A stretch of 64,000 nucleotides of DNA from Bacillota bacterium (GCA_023391695.1 JAEWAK010000001.1:66272-130271); one strand, 5' to 3'; positions 51,670-60,438 are shown, numbered from the stretch's first letter. The notes: generated from the letters alone by a model not told the origin. Numbers and translations are program-made.

Positions 51670-52863
51670 ATGACCATATTAGAGCAGGCAAAAATTTATG
51701 AAAAAGAATTAATCGGGATCAGAAATCATCTTCATGAATATCCTGAACTTTCTGAAAAAGAATATCAGACTTTGGAGTTTGTAAAGAATAAATTAAAGGA
51801 ATACCGTATTGATTACGTAGAGATAGAAAATGGGGGAATATTAGGATTCCTTGAAAACGGATGTAATGAAAAAACAGTACTGCTTCGTGCAGATATGGAT
51901 GCCCTTCCCATACTGGAAAATAAAAAAAATCTTAAAAGAGATAAGAAAAACGTATCTAAAAATGTCGGGGTTGCCCATGCCTGCGGTCATGACGCTCATA
52001 CGGCGATGTTATTAATATCTGCAAAAGTCCTGAAACAGAATATCGATAAAATGAACGGAAAAGTAATCCTGTGCTTTGAACGGGCCGAAGAAGTCGGCGG
52101 TGGAATCAGCTATTTACTGGATTATTTCGATAGATCCGAACTGAGGATTGACGGCTGTTTTGGCCTCCACGTCAATCCCCAGCTGGATGCGGGCCTGCTG
52201 TCAGTCAATGCAGGCCCGGTTATGGCAGGGGCCTGCGGATTTGAAGTTAAAATTATCGGAAAAGACGGCCATGGCTCCCGGCCGGATATTGCCAATAATC
52301 CGCTGGATTGTTTTGTTGCAATATACAATGCCCTTAATATGATAAGGCTGAAATACATAAGCCCCCTTGATAAATTGACCATATCCGTTGCAAAAATCGC
52401 AGGCGGGACCAGGGGAAATATTATTGAAAAAGAATTTATCTTTGGCGGATCGGCGAGATTTTTCAAAGAAGAGGTCGGTTTAAAATTCAGGGAAGAATTT
52501 CTGAATATTCTTGAAAATATGACTAAAGCCTACCATTGTAATTATTCCAACGCATCCCTGTTTATTGGCACGCCGGTTATTAATGATCCGCATTTAAGCA
52601 ATCTTGCCAGGGAAAGTATAATGGAAAACCTTGGGGAAGAATATGTTACCGGTTCGGAACCTTATATGGGTTCGGAAAGTATGTCCAGGTATTTAAAAAA
52701 ATACTCCGGGGTTTTCGGATTTTTGGGTGTAAAAAATGAGGAATACGGTTCCGGAGCCGATTTACATAACGAATATTTTGACATAGACGAAACGGCTTTA
52801 AAAAATGGAGTAGCTGCAACAGTTGCATTTGCCTTTAAATTTTTAAATGAGGTCGGAGGATGA
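51670..52863 (+). CDS. M20-family metal-dependent amidohydrolase (N-acyl-amino-acid deacylase-like)
   Basis: 397 residues, cytoplasmic. Metal-binding motifs are VAHACGHDAHTAML near residue 105 and ERAEEVGGG near 140; ADMDALPI, HGSRPDIANNPLD (dimerisation-domain His) and the late GADLHNEYFDID complete the M20D pattern. Relatives remove N-acyl groups from amino acids, among them B. subtilis YtnL/SndA acting on N-acetyl-S-substituted cysteines. It is placed between a TcyJ-type binding protein and TcyL/M-type permeases, as in the ytmI operon, so deacylation of an imported S-compound is the leading idea. The stop overlaps the next start (ATGA). Confidence 0.85.
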   Translation: MTILEQAKIYEKELIGIRNHLHEYPELSEKEYQTLEFVKNKLKEYRIDYVEIENGGILGFLENGCNEKTVLLRADMDALPILENKKNLKRDKKNVSKNVGVAHACGHDAHTAMLLISAKVLKQNIDKMNGKVILCFERAEEVGGGISYLLDYFDRSELRIDGCFGLHVNPQLDAGLLSVNAGPVMAGACGFEVKIIGKDGHGSRPDIANNPLDCFVAIYNALNMIRLKYISPLDKLTISVAKIAGGTRGNIIEKEFIFGGSARFFKEEVGLKFREEFLNILENMTKAYHCNYSNASLFIGTPVINDPHLSNLARESIMENLGEEYVTGSEPYMGSESMSRYLKKYSGVFGFLGVKNEEYGSGADLHNEYFDIDETALKNGVAATVAFAFKFLNEVGG

Positions 52864-53567
52864 GCAGGTTATTTGATTTTAAACTGGTAATTGAGTATTT
52901 TCCCCAGATTCTTTCAAGATTACATATTACTTTGATTATAGTTATAACTGCCACTTTATTCGGAGTGATTTTAGGGACATTGATTGCCCTTATCAGAATT
53001 CACAGAATTCCGGTATTCAATCAGACAGCCTGTGTTTTTGTATCTTTTATCAGAGGAACTCCGATTATCATTCAGTTATTTATCGTTTATTTCGGATTGC
53101 CCATGGTACTTTTAAAAATCGGCATTGATATAGTCAGATGGGATGAATTCTATTTTGTACTGGTAACCTATATCTTAAATGCATCCGCTTTTTTATCTGA
53201 AATCATAAGGGCTGCAATCCAGGGCGTAGACGTGGGGCAAAGTGAAGCGGCCTATTCCGTCGGACTAACGAAATTCCAGACGTTTTACCGGATAACGGCT
53301 CCCCAGGCTTTGGCAACCGCCTTGCCCAGCTTTTCCGCCAACACGGTTAACCTTCTGCAGAATACTTCGCTGGGTTTTACCATTGGAGTAATTGACCTGA
53401 TCGGCAAAGTAAAAGCAATCGGGGTAAGGACGTATCATACGGTGGAAGGATATATCGGGGCGGCTATAATCTTTGTCATTCTAAGCCTGGCCTTACAAAA
53501 ATTATTTAATTATCTGGAAATCAAAGTGAATTTCTATCAAAAACAGGGGAAAAGACAGGAGGGCTAA
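52860..53567 (+). CDS. polar amino-acid ABC transporter permease (TcyL-like), set 1
   Basis: 235 residues with four to five membrane segments and the HisM-family loop VGQSEAAYSVGLTKFQTFYR followed by ITAPQA. FVSFIRGTPIIIQLFIVYFG is the family block. It starts at the ATGA overlap with the M20 gene. It resembles the gene at 58751 throughout and pairs with the permease at 53572. Confidence 0.88.
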   Translation: MSRLFDFKLVIEYFPQILSRLHITLIIVITATLFGVILGTLIALIRIHRIPVFNQTACVFVSFIRGTPIIIQLFIVYFGLPMVLLKIGIDIVRWDEFYFVLVTYILNASAFLSEIIRAAIQGVDVGQSEAAYSVGLTKFQTFYRITAPQALATALPSFSANTVNLLQNTSLGFTIGVIDLIGKVKAIGVRTYHTVEGYIGAAIIFVILSLALQKLFNYLEIKVNFYQKQGKRQEG

Positions 53568-53571
53568 ATTT

Positions 53572-54279
53572 ATGGATTTTGATATTGTTTTTATGGGTGA
53601 AGCACTAAAAAGTGCAGCCAGGTATATTCCTGTAACTTTTCAGTTAGCCGGTATATCTTTTCTGATTTCCTTATTGTTTGGAACCGTCATTGCCGTAATA
53701 AGGGTATTTAAAATAAAAGTATTATCAAAGCTATTGGAAATTATTGTAACGGTTTTAAAAGCCGTGCCTATGGTTCTTATTTTGTATATTCTGTATTTTG
53801 TGATGACGGATGTATTTGATTTTCTGGCGGAGTCTCTTGATTTAACGATCCAGTCCAGGGATTTAAGTACGAATTTTATCGGGATAACAGCACTTTCCGT
53901 ATTTGGAACCGTAATGATATCCGAAACCATACGGGGGGCTTTTACGGCCGTCGATTATGGACAGTATGAAGCGGGATATTCCATTGGTTTGACAAAAATA
54001 CAAACAATGAAAAGAATCATACTTCCCCAGTCCATCCTGGTAGCTACGCCGGTACTCTGCAATAATTTGATCGCACTGGTGAAAGCTTCTTCCATTACCT
54101 ACATGATTACGATCATGGATATCATGAATGGCGCACTAAAGGCGGCAACGAAAAATTATGCATATCTGGAAGCTTACATAGCTGCCGCAATCCTTTACTG
54201 GGTTATCTGTCTGTCAATCGAGCAACTGGCGAAAACCCTGGAAAATAAACTGGGAAAGTTCAGAAGGAGATTAGTATGA
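53572..54279 (+). CDS. polar amino-acid ABC transporter permease (TcyM-like), set 1
   Basis: 235 residues, about five membrane segments, with the loop YGQYEAGYSIGLTKIQTMKR and IILPQS. It lies four bases after its partner and is followed by the leader repeat at 54284. Its close relative is the gene at 59731. No ATPase follows here; the single ATPase at 60435 probably serves both sets. Confidence 0.88.
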   Translation: MDFDIVFMGEALKSAARYIPVTFQLAGISFLISLLFGTVIAVIRVFKIKVLSKLLEIIVTVLKAVPMVLILYILYFVMTDVFDFLAESLDLTIQSRDLSTNFIGITALSVFGTVMISETIRGAFTAVDYGQYEAGYSIGLTKIQTMKRIILPQSILVATPVLCNNLIALVKASSITYMITIMDIMNGALKAATKNYAYLEAYIAAAILYWVICLSIEQLAKTLENKLGKFRRRLV

Positions 54280-54283
54280 ATTA

Positions 54284-54357
54284 TTGAAAAACAAAAGCAG
54301 TTTTTTCAACATCCTGATTTATAAGTGTGCCGGAGCGCACAGATGGGAGTTATTATG
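54284..54357 (+). repeat. two-hairpin leader repeat, copy 2 (before nifD-like)
   Basis: The same element as at 37185, with one A fewer in the first arm (TTGAAAAAC/GTTTTTTCAA, 54284-54309), and GTGTGC/GCGCAC in the second hairpin (54325-54340), where a C to T change keeps pairing as G-U. It ends GGGAGTTATTATG at 54357. Here the ATG opens only a nine-codon frame. Confidence 0.85.
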
Positions 54358-54384
54358 AATTTCGAGTTAATCAGACTTAATTAG
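54355..54384 (+). CDS. nine-codon leader peptide frame before nifD-like
   Basis: ATG 54355 to TAG 54382-54384 encodes MNFELIRLN, with GGGAG from the repeat seven bases before. The TAG overlaps the AGGAGG of the nifD-like gene. It could couple translation to the next gene or be the stub of a lost gene. Confidence 0.35.
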   Translation: MNFELIRLN

Positions 54385-54396
54385 GAGGAAATTAAA

Positions 54397-55863
54397 ATGG
54401 CACTTAATTTAAAGGAGACCAGTGTAGGAACAAGGGAAAACAGGCTTGGTTCCATTACCGGTTACAATGGGGATTTAGAGAATCTGGTGAATCAGACAAG
54501 ATGCGGGACCTTAAAAAACAGAGAGCGCTGTTTCAGCCAGTCCAGTACCTGCCTCTCCGGTTGTGCCCTCGGGCAGTTATCCGGCATCCGGGATGTGGCA
54601 ATTATAAATCACGCGCCGGCCGGCTGTACGGCGACAGCCCCGGGTTCCATCGTATTAAACCAGCAATTGGCGTTTAAGATTGGAGTTACCAATAATACGG
54701 TATATGTGGGAACCGATATGGATGAAAGGGATACCGTATTCGGTGCGACACAAACCCTGAGGGATATTATTTTAAAGACCTATGAGGTGTATAAACCGAA
54801 GGCTATATTTGTCGGCACCTCCTGTGTAACCGGCATTATCGGTGAAGATGTGGACAGTCTGGTAGCGGAATTAAGTGAGGAAATTCCTGTTCCCATAGCG
54901 GCCGTACACTGTGAAGGGTTTAAATCAAGAATCTGGGCTTCCGGGTTTGATATATCCGATCATGCCGTTTTACAGACAATTGTAAAACCTCCGAAAGAGA
55001 AACGGGAGGTTATCAACTTTAAAAATTTCTTTGAAAGTGAAAGAAAGCAGATTTCGGAAATCTTTGCTGAATTCGGAATCAAAGTACAGTTCCTTTATCA
55101 GAATGCAACGGTGGAAGAATTGGAACATATTTCAGAATCCCTGGCAACGGTCTGTATCTGCGGAACCCTCGGCACTTATCTGGGAAACGGCCTGGAGCAG
55201 TTATATGGGGTTCCTTATATCCGGACAATTAATCCTCTTGGAATTACCGGTTTTGAAACCTGGCTTCGGGAAACAGGAAAGACAATCGGGAAAAGCCGTG
55301 AAATAGAAAGTTATATTGAGAGAGAGAGGGCCATTTATCTGCCCCAGATAGAAGAAATTAAGAAGGAAATAAAAGACCTCAGGGCAGTTATCGGAATGGG
55401 ACCCGGATATACCTATGAAGTATCCAGAGTGCTTCAGGAATTGGGAATGGAAGTGGTATGGGCGGCAGCCTGGCATTATGACGGAAAGTATGACAATGAC
55501 CAGGTGCCTCCTGCCCTTGATTATCTTCAAAAGACTTCCGCGAATAACATAAAATTAAGTGTTGCGGACCAGCAGAACTTTGAAGTTTTAAACATATTGA
55601 ACGAATATAAGCCGGATATTTATTTCTCCAGGCATCCGGGAACTACGGTCTGGGCTATCAAGCAGGGGATCGCCGCCCTGTATGTGGCGGATGAATATAT
55701 GATATTCGGCTATAAAGGTACCCTTAATTTTGCCAAATCCGTACTGGATACGGTACGGAACCGGAGTTTTGAAAAAAATCTGGCGAAAAGGGTGAAACTT
55801 CCCTACACGGATTGGTGGTACGGACAGAATAACAGTACATTCTTAAAGGAGGCCTCGGAATAA
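54397..55863 (+). CDS. nitrogenase α-subunit (NifD)-like protein
   Basis: 488 residues of the oxidoreductase/nitrogenase component 1 family. P-cluster ligand positions are kept: Cys52 (or Cys56), Cys77 in HAPAGCTA and Cys143 in VGTSCVTGIIGED. The cofactor cysteine of NifD (Cys275) has an equivalent at Cys253 or Cys255 in TVCICGTLGTYLGNG. The cofactor histidine (His442) region reads YVADEYMIFGYKG with no His, and Gln191 and His195 of the CEGF segment are replaced (CEGFKSRIWASGFD). It is therefore a nitrogenase-like reductase, not a dinitrogen-fixing enzyme. It stands in an organosulfur-type transport operon, so reduction of a C-S compound, as in methylthio-alkane reductase, is inferred. AGGAGG precedes the ATG. 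Confidence 0.85.
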   Translation: MALNLKETSVGTRENRLGSITGYNGDLENLVNQTRCGTLKNRERCFSQSSTCLSGCALGQLSGIRDVAIINHAPAGCTATAPGSIVLNQQLAFKIGVTNNTVYVGTDMDERDTVFGATQTLRDIILKTYEVYKPKAIFVGTSCVTGIIGEDVDSLVAELSEEIPVPIAAVHCEGFKSRIWASGFDISDHAVLQTIVKPPKEKREVINFKNFFESERKQISEIFAEFGIKVQFLYQNATVEELEHISESLATVCICGTLGTYLGNGLEQLYGVPYIRTINPLGITGFETWLRETGKTIGKSREIESYIERERAIYLPQIEEIKKEIKDLRAVIGMGPGYTYEVSRVLQELGMEVVWAAAWHYDGKYDNDQVPPALDYLQKTSANNIKLSVADQQNFEVLNILNEYKPDIYFSRHPGTTVWAIKQGIAALYVADEYMIFGYKGTLNFAKSVLDTVRNRSFEKNLAKRVKLPYTDWWYGQNNSTFLKEASE

Positions 55864-57161
55864 TGGCAAAAATACTGGATCAGCCAAGATATAAATGCGC
55901 CCTTGCAGCAATGCAGACCGTACAGTCAATATCAAGAGCACTTCCCATCCTGCATTCCGGGCCGGGCTGCGCGGAAAAGCTAAGCGGCAGTGTGGGAAGT
56001 TCGGGGCTTTATTCCCCCCACATCTTTCCCTGCACCAGCATCAGTGAAAAAGAAGTGATCTTCGGCGGAGATAATAAACTGGAAGAAATAATTGAAAATT
56101 CCCTGAAAGTAATCGATGCGGATTTATACGTGGTTTTAACCGGATGTACTCCTGAAATAGTTGGGGATAATGTGGAGGAGGTGGCCGGTAAATTCAGAAA
56201 TTCGGAAAAACCGGTGATTTATGCTTCCACGGCAGGATTTAAAGGAAATAATTACAGAGGACATGACTGGATCCTGACAGCCATCTTTGACCAGTATCTA
56301 AAGCCCTCCGGCCACCTGGAAAAAGGACTGGTCAATATCTGGACCGGAATTCCCATGCATGATCCTTTCTGGCTGGGGAATTTAAGGGAACTTGAAAAGT
56401 TGGTGGCAGAACTTGGTTTAACTCCGAATGTAATCTTCGGACATGGGAAAGGTATTAAGAATATTGATAAAATTCCTGAGGCTGAGTTTAATTTACTGGT
56501 TTCACCCTGGGTAGGACTGGAAAGCGTAAAATTCCTGAAGGAAAAGTTCGGAACGCCTTATCTGCATTATCCGGTAGTTCCCATTGGTGCTTTTGAAACG
56601 ACAAAGTTTTTGCGTACCGTAGGAGAATATGCGGAAATCGATTCTGCCAGAATTGAAGAAATCGTTACCAGGCATGAAGAAGAATATTATTACTATATTG
56701 AACGGTATGCGGACGTATTTTTGGAAACCCGTGTTATGGCTAAACGGTTTGTTACCGTATCCGACGCACAGAACAGTCTTGCCTTAACGAAATTCCTGGT
56801 AAATGACCTGGGGCTTTTTCCTTCCAAACAGTACATAATTGACGATACCCCGGAAGAATACCGGGGATTGATAGCCGGTTATTTTAAGGAATTAAATTAC
56901 GGTATACAGGCGGAAGTCGCCTTTAGCAGTGACGGACATGAAATCCACAGTGAAATTGAAGGTGCGGATTTTAACGGATATCCATTAATTCTTGGAAGCA
57001 GTTGGGAAAAGGTATTGGCAAAAAAGTTAAATGCCCATTACGTCAATATTTCCTATCCGGTCATAGAAAGATTGATCATTAACAGCAGTATAGCCGGATA
57101 TAGCGGCGGTTTAAAACTTCTGGAAGATATTTATTCCGTCGTACTGACAAGATTTAATTAA
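55863..57161 (+). CDS. nitrogenase β-subunit (NifK)-like protein
   Basis: 432 residues, clearly related to NifK/NifE-type subunits. Three P-cluster cysteine positions are visible: Cys12 (RYKCALAAMQT), Cys36 (HSGPGCAEKL) and Cys95 (VLTGCTPEIVGDNVEE). FGHGKGIKNIDKIPEAEFNL and HYPVVPIGAFETTKFLR are further family blocks. It lacks the ~50-residue N-terminal extension of true NifK, like other nitrogenase-like reductases. It should form an α2β2 complex with the preceding product, sharing the P-cluster. The start codon overlaps the previous stop (TAATG), so the two are coupled. The NifH-like electron donor is not in the window. Confidence 0.85.
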   Translation: MAKILDQPRYKCALAAMQTVQSISRALPILHSGPGCAEKLSGSVGSSGLYSPHIFPCTSISEKEVIFGGDNKLEEIIENSLKVIDADLYVVLTGCTPEIVGDNVEEVAGKFRNSEKPVIYASTAGFKGNNYRGHDWILTAIFDQYLKPSGHLEKGLVNIWTGIPMHDPFWLGNLRELEKLVAELGLTPNVIFGHGKGIKNIDKIPEAEFNLLVSPWVGLESVKFLKEKFGTPYLHYPVVPIGAFETTKFLRTVGEYAEIDSARIEEIVTRHEEEYYYYIERYADVFLETRVMAKRFVTVSDAQNSLALTKFLVNDLGLFPSKQYIIDDTPEEYRGLIAGYFKELNYGIQAEVAFSSDGHEIHSEIEGADFNGYPLILGSSWEKVLAKKLNAHYVNISYPVIERLIINSSIAGYSGGLKLLEDIYSVVLTRFN

Positions 57162-57312
57162 AAGGAGATCCGGTATAGTTTAACCTTACAAGTAAATCTC
57201 CCGCTTCTTAGCGGATTGCGAATATCCGCTTTGACTCTGTCAAAAAAGTCTGCCAGCCTTAGAACGGCCGGTTTACTTGTTTCAGTACTGAATAATGGAA
57301 GGCATGGGTGTT

Positions 57313-57666
57313 ATGATGGCGTACAAAATAGCAGTGGCAAGTACGGATGGAAAAGTAGTAAACCAGCATTTTGGAAGGGCGGAGAAATTTTATATCCTGG
57401 AAGTAAATGATGAAAATGAGTTCTATTATGTGGAAGAAAGAAAAACCGCTGCTCCCTGCAGTGGGGGAACTCACAGTGACAACGGCTTGGCCCTTGCAGT
57501 CAGGGTGCTTTCCGACTGTAAATATGTTCTGGTAAGCCAGATCGGTGCCGGAGCAGAATACGAACTAAACAAAAAAGGAGTCACGGCATTTGCTATATCA
57601 CATTATATTGACGAAGCGGTTAAGAAATTAGTCTATTATGATAGTGAAGTCAAGAATAAAAAATAA
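57313..57666 (+). CDS. NifX/NifB C-terminal-like iron-molybdenum-cofactor-binding family protein
   Basis: About 117 residues of the dinitrogenase FeMo-cofactor-binding fold: KIAVASTDGKVVNQHFGRAE (with the conserved HFG) at the start, then CKYVLVSQIGAGAEYELNKK and GVTAF. Such small proteins carry or insert Fe-S cofactor precursors. Its position just after NifD/K-like genes supports a cofactor role. Several ATGs are possible (57295, 57304, 57313, 57316); 57313 has GGAAGG at a usable distance. The 151 bases before it hold a short AGCGGAT/ATCCGCT hairpin (57210-57230). Confidence 0.8.
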   Translation: MMAYKIAVASTDGKVVNQHFGRAEKFYILEVNDENEFYYVEERKTAAPCSGGTHSDNGLALAVRVLSDCKYVLVSQIGAGAEYELNKKGVTAFAISHYIDEAVKKLVYYDSEVKNKK

Positions 57667-57750
57667 GCACTCCCGGAAACGGAATGAGGTAAAGGAAACA
57701 AAAAAATGAGATTCCCTTTAAGGTTCATAATAAAAATTGGAGGAATGTTT

Positions 57751-58722
57751 ATGAAAATAATGATTAAGGATAAAAAAAGTATTAAAGCTAAAAGAAGTAT
57801 TAAAGCTAAAAGAAGTATTAAAACTAAAAAAAGTGTGATTATGTTAATGATTCTTATCATTGCGGGAATCGTGGCCGTGGGCTGCGGCACGAAAAAATCA
57901 GCGAAGTCAAATACGGATGGAACCGCTGCTGTAAGCGGGGATACAGGCAGTAATGCGGATACTGCCGCCGAAGCAGGTTCCGGAGAGAATACGGGTACGG
58001 CAGGCGGGGAGGTCAGAAAAATCATAGTAGGAACCGGGACCTCTTTTAAACCCTATTGCTATCTGGATGAAAACGGTAAGCTTGCAGGGTACGAGTATGA
58101 AGTATTGTCTGCCGTGGATGAACTGCTGCCGCAATATGAATTTGAATTCCAGACTTTTGAATTTGCCAATATACTGGTTGGCATCGATGCCAAAAAAATC
58201 GATGTCGGAGCACACCAGTTTGAATTAAATGAAGAACGGCAGGCAAAGTATCTCTTTACCAATGAAAGTTACACTACCTTTATTTTAAGGATTACGGTAG
58301 ATAAAAACCGCAATGATATTCAGAGCCTTGACGACCTCCAGGGTAAAAATGTCCAGACAGGTACCGGCAGCAATGCTTCTTATGTATTGGAACAGTATAA
58401 TAAGGAACATGCCGATAATCCGATTAATTTAGTTTATTCCAGTGAAACCTCCGAACAGCAGGTAAATAATATTGTAAACGGTACTTATGACGCAATCATA
58501 TCCATAACCAGGGTGGTGGAAACTCTGAATAAGGAATTCGGGGATCACTTAAAAACCGCCGGCGAACCCATAGCCAGTTCCAATACCTACTTTGTAGTAA
58601 ATAAAGAGGACGAACAACTGCGGGAGGATATTGACAGTGCATTAAAACAATTAAAGGAAAATGGTAAGTTATCGGAAATCTCAATTAAAGTCATCGGCGG
58701 CGATTATACAACCAACGACTAG
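57751..58722 (+). CDS. TcyJ/K-type amino-acid (cystine) binding lipoprotein, intact copy
   Basis: About 323 residues. The lipoprotein signal has an unusually long, very basic start made of SIKAKR repeats, then hydrophobic MLMILIIAGIVAV and the lipobox Cys (VAVGC). The mature part is a family 3 binding protein: KIIVGTGTSFKPYCYLDENG, NILVGIDAKKIDVGAHQFEL, VQTGTGSNASYVLEQYN. It is the paralogue of the frameshifted gene at 50721. ATG 57751 follows GGAGG by seven bases, which decides it over ATGs at 57706 and 57745. Confidence 0.88.
   Translation: MKIMIKDKKSIKAKRSIKAKRSIKTKKSVIMLMILIIAGIVAVGCGTKKSAKSNTDGTAAVSGDTGSNADTAAEAGSGENTGTAGGEVRKIIVGTGTSFKPYCYLDENGKLAGYEYEVLSAVDELLPQYEFEFQTFEFANILVGIDAKKIDVGAHQFELNEERQAKYLFTNESYTTFILRITVDKNRNDIQSLDDLQGKNVQTGTGSNASYVLEQYNKEHADNPINLVYSSETSEQQVNNIVNGTYDAIISITRVVETLNKEFGDHLKTAGEPIASSNTYFVVNKEDEQLREDIDSALKQLKENGKLSEISIKVIGGDYTTND
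57778..57831 (+). repeat. three 18-bp tandem repeats within the lipoprotein signal
   Basis: AGTATTAAAGCTAAAAGA occurs twice exactly (57778-57795, 57796-57813) and a third time with changes (57814-57831), encoding SIKAKR, SIKAKR, SIKTKK. Units are in frame, so copy number can change without breaking the gene. Confidence 0.85.
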
Positions 58723-58750
58723 AAGCATAAGGGGAGAAAGGAAGTAAGTA

Positions 58751-59449
58751 ATGTCTGATTTTTTTTCCTTTGAGAGGGTAATAGATTACTTTCCTAAAAT
58801 ACTTTCAAGGTTCCATATTACTTTAAGCATTGTTATAACCGCAACCATAATCGGACTTTTACTGGGGGTTGTAATAGCCTTCATCCGTATAAAAAAAATC
58901 GTGGTGTTGAATCAGTTTGCACTTATTTTTATATCCTTTGTAAGGGATACGCCGATTATTATTCAAATGTTTCTGGTATATTACGGGTTACCGGTCCTGG
59001 TGGAGACTGCTTTTCAGATTGATATTAACAGGTGGGATAAATTAATCTTTATCATAATTACCTATGGGTTAAACGAAGCCGGGTTTATGGCCGAAATAAT
59101 CAGGGCTTCCATACTGGCGGTGCCTGCCGGGCAGACTGAGGCAGGATACTCGGTGGGACTGACCGGCAGACAGACCTTTCTAAGGATCGTAGCCCCCCAG
59201 GCCCTAAGAATTGCCATACCCCCTCTTGGAACCGATTTTGTAGGATTATTTCAGGGCACATCATTAGCATATCTGCTGGGAATAATAGATATTCTGGGGA
59301 AAGTAAATGTAATCGGCGCGAATACGTATCATTACCTGGAAGGGTATATATGTGCTTCGGTCATCTTTGTCGTTGTCAGTTTTGTCCTGGAAAGGGCTTT
59401 TCAATTACTGGATAAACAGTTGAATTGTAATGGTAACAATTTCAGTTAA
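58751..59449 (+). CDS. polar amino-acid ABC transporter permease (TcyL-like), set 2
   Basis: 232 residues, paralogue of the gene at 52860: FISFVRDTPIIIQMFLVYYG, loop PAGQTEAGYSVGLTGRQTFL and RIVAPQA. It follows the intact binding-protein gene by 28 bases behind GGGGAGAAAGGAAG. The downstream partner at 59731 has been separated from it by a 166-bp MITE and a leader repeat. Confidence 0.88.
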   Translation: MSDFFSFERVIDYFPKILSRFHITLSIVITATIIGLLLGVVIAFIRIKKIVVLNQFALIFISFVRDTPIIIQMFLVYYGLPVLVETAFQIDINRWDKLIFIIITYGLNEAGFMAEIIRASILAVPAGQTEAGYSVGLTGRQTFLRIVAPQALRIAIPPLGTDFVGLFQGTSLAYLLGIIDILGKVNVIGANTYHYLEGYICASVIFVVVSFVLERAFQLLDKQLNCNGNNFS

Positions 59450-59500
59450 TACAATCCAATAAAATGAAAGCTGTTTAACTTAAAATTACATCAGGTTTCC

Positions 59501-59666
59501 CTAGGGCGTGTCTGAAAACTCATTGCACCGTTCTGAACGCCCCACTTTCTGGTATACTGCGTCGCAATTTTGGGAATGTAGACCCGCTACGCCCCCAAAA
59601 TCGCTTCTTGTCTCCCACAAAGTGGAACATTCAGCCCGGTACAAACAGTTTTCAGACGCACCCTAG
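59501..59666 (+). mobile_element. MITE copy B (166 bp)
   Basis: The ends CTAGGGCGTGTCTGAAAACT and AGTTTTCAGACGCACCCTAG are inverted repeats with two mismatches. The interior aligns with the minus strand of 27204-27360. There is no coding capacity. It sits in the gap between two permease genes whose homologues at 52860 and 53572 are only four bases apart, so insertion there is evident. Confidence 0.85.
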
Positions 59667-59673
59667 CCGATTA

Positions 59674-59733
59674 AGTTTTTTCAACCTCCTGATTTGTACG
59701 TGCGCCAAAGCGCACAGATGGGAGTTTAATATG
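59674..59733 (+). repeat. two-hairpin leader repeat, copy 3 (5'-truncated, before a permease)
   Basis: It begins at AGTTTTTTCAA (59674-59684), lacks the first arm of hairpin 1, keeps GTGCGC/GCGCAC (59700-59715) and ends AGATGGGAG with the ATG of the permease at 59731. The missing left part adjoins the MITE end at 59666. Confidence 0.8.
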
Positions 59734-60438
59734 AATATTGATTACACCCAGATACTGGAAAGCCTAAGTTATGCCGTAAAATTTATACCGGTCACCTTAT
59801 TTTTAACCCTGGTACCTTTGATATCGGGAATCATAATAGGCGGAGCCGTAGCAATTATGAGGGTATTCAGGATAAGAGGCCTGTCCGGTATATTGGACGT
59901 TTCGGTTACCATCCTGAAAGGGATACCTTCCGCACTGGTAATTTTAATATCAAGTTTATTTTTTACCAATACGTTTGATCATTTTGCTAAATCCATGAAC
60001 TGGTCAATCCGGTCAAAAGATATTGACGTGATTTATATTGCATTGTTTGCCCTGACGGTTTCGGCAACCGTAACGCTTTCGGAAACCATCCGGGGAGCCC
60101 TGCTGTCGATTGAGCAGAGTCAGTATGATGCAGCCTATTCCATCGGATTTACAAAATTACAAACCTTTCAAAGAATCATTCTTCCTCAGGTGTTTTTGGT
60201 GATTCTTCCAACCCTGGCCGGGAATTTAATCGGTTTGCTGAAAGGTTCTTCCATTGCATTTTTAATCGGTGTATCTGAAATTTTAAACAGTTCCTTAAGA
60301 ACTGCCAATGCTACCTATGCTTTTTTGGAGGCATATATCGCAGCAGCACTGATCTATTGGGCTTTAGGTATAATAATAGAGATTTCAGGGAAATACCTTG
60401 AGAAGAAATTCAGTTGTTACAGGAGGAATTTAGTATGA
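59731..60438 (+). CDS. polar amino-acid ABC transporter permease (TcyM-like), set 2
   Basis: About 235 residues, paralogue of the gene at 53572: LKGIPSALVILISSLFF, loop QSQYDAAYSIGFTKLQTFQR and IILPQV. The start is ATG 59731, supplied with its GGGAG by the leader repeat; a longer reading through the repeat and MITE from 59608 is rejected. Its stop overlaps the ATPase start (ATGA). Confidence 0.88.
   Translation: MNIDYTQILESLSYAVKFIPVTLFLTLVPLISGIIIGGAVAIMRVFRIRGLSGILDVSVTILKGIPSALVILISSLFFTNTFDHFAKSMNWSIRSKDIDVIYIALFALTVSATVTLSETIRGALLSIEQSQYDAAYSIGFTKLQTFQRIILPQVFLVILPTLAGNLIGLLKGSSIAFLIGVSEILNSSLRTANATYAFLEAYIAAALIYWALGIIIEISGKYLEKKFSCYRRNLV

Noticed and set aside
54397..57161. true nitrogenase (nifDK)
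   Set aside because: The cofactor histidine and key active-site residues are missing, nifH/nifE/nifN/nifB are not adjacent, and the neighbours are amino-acid and sulfonate-type transporters.
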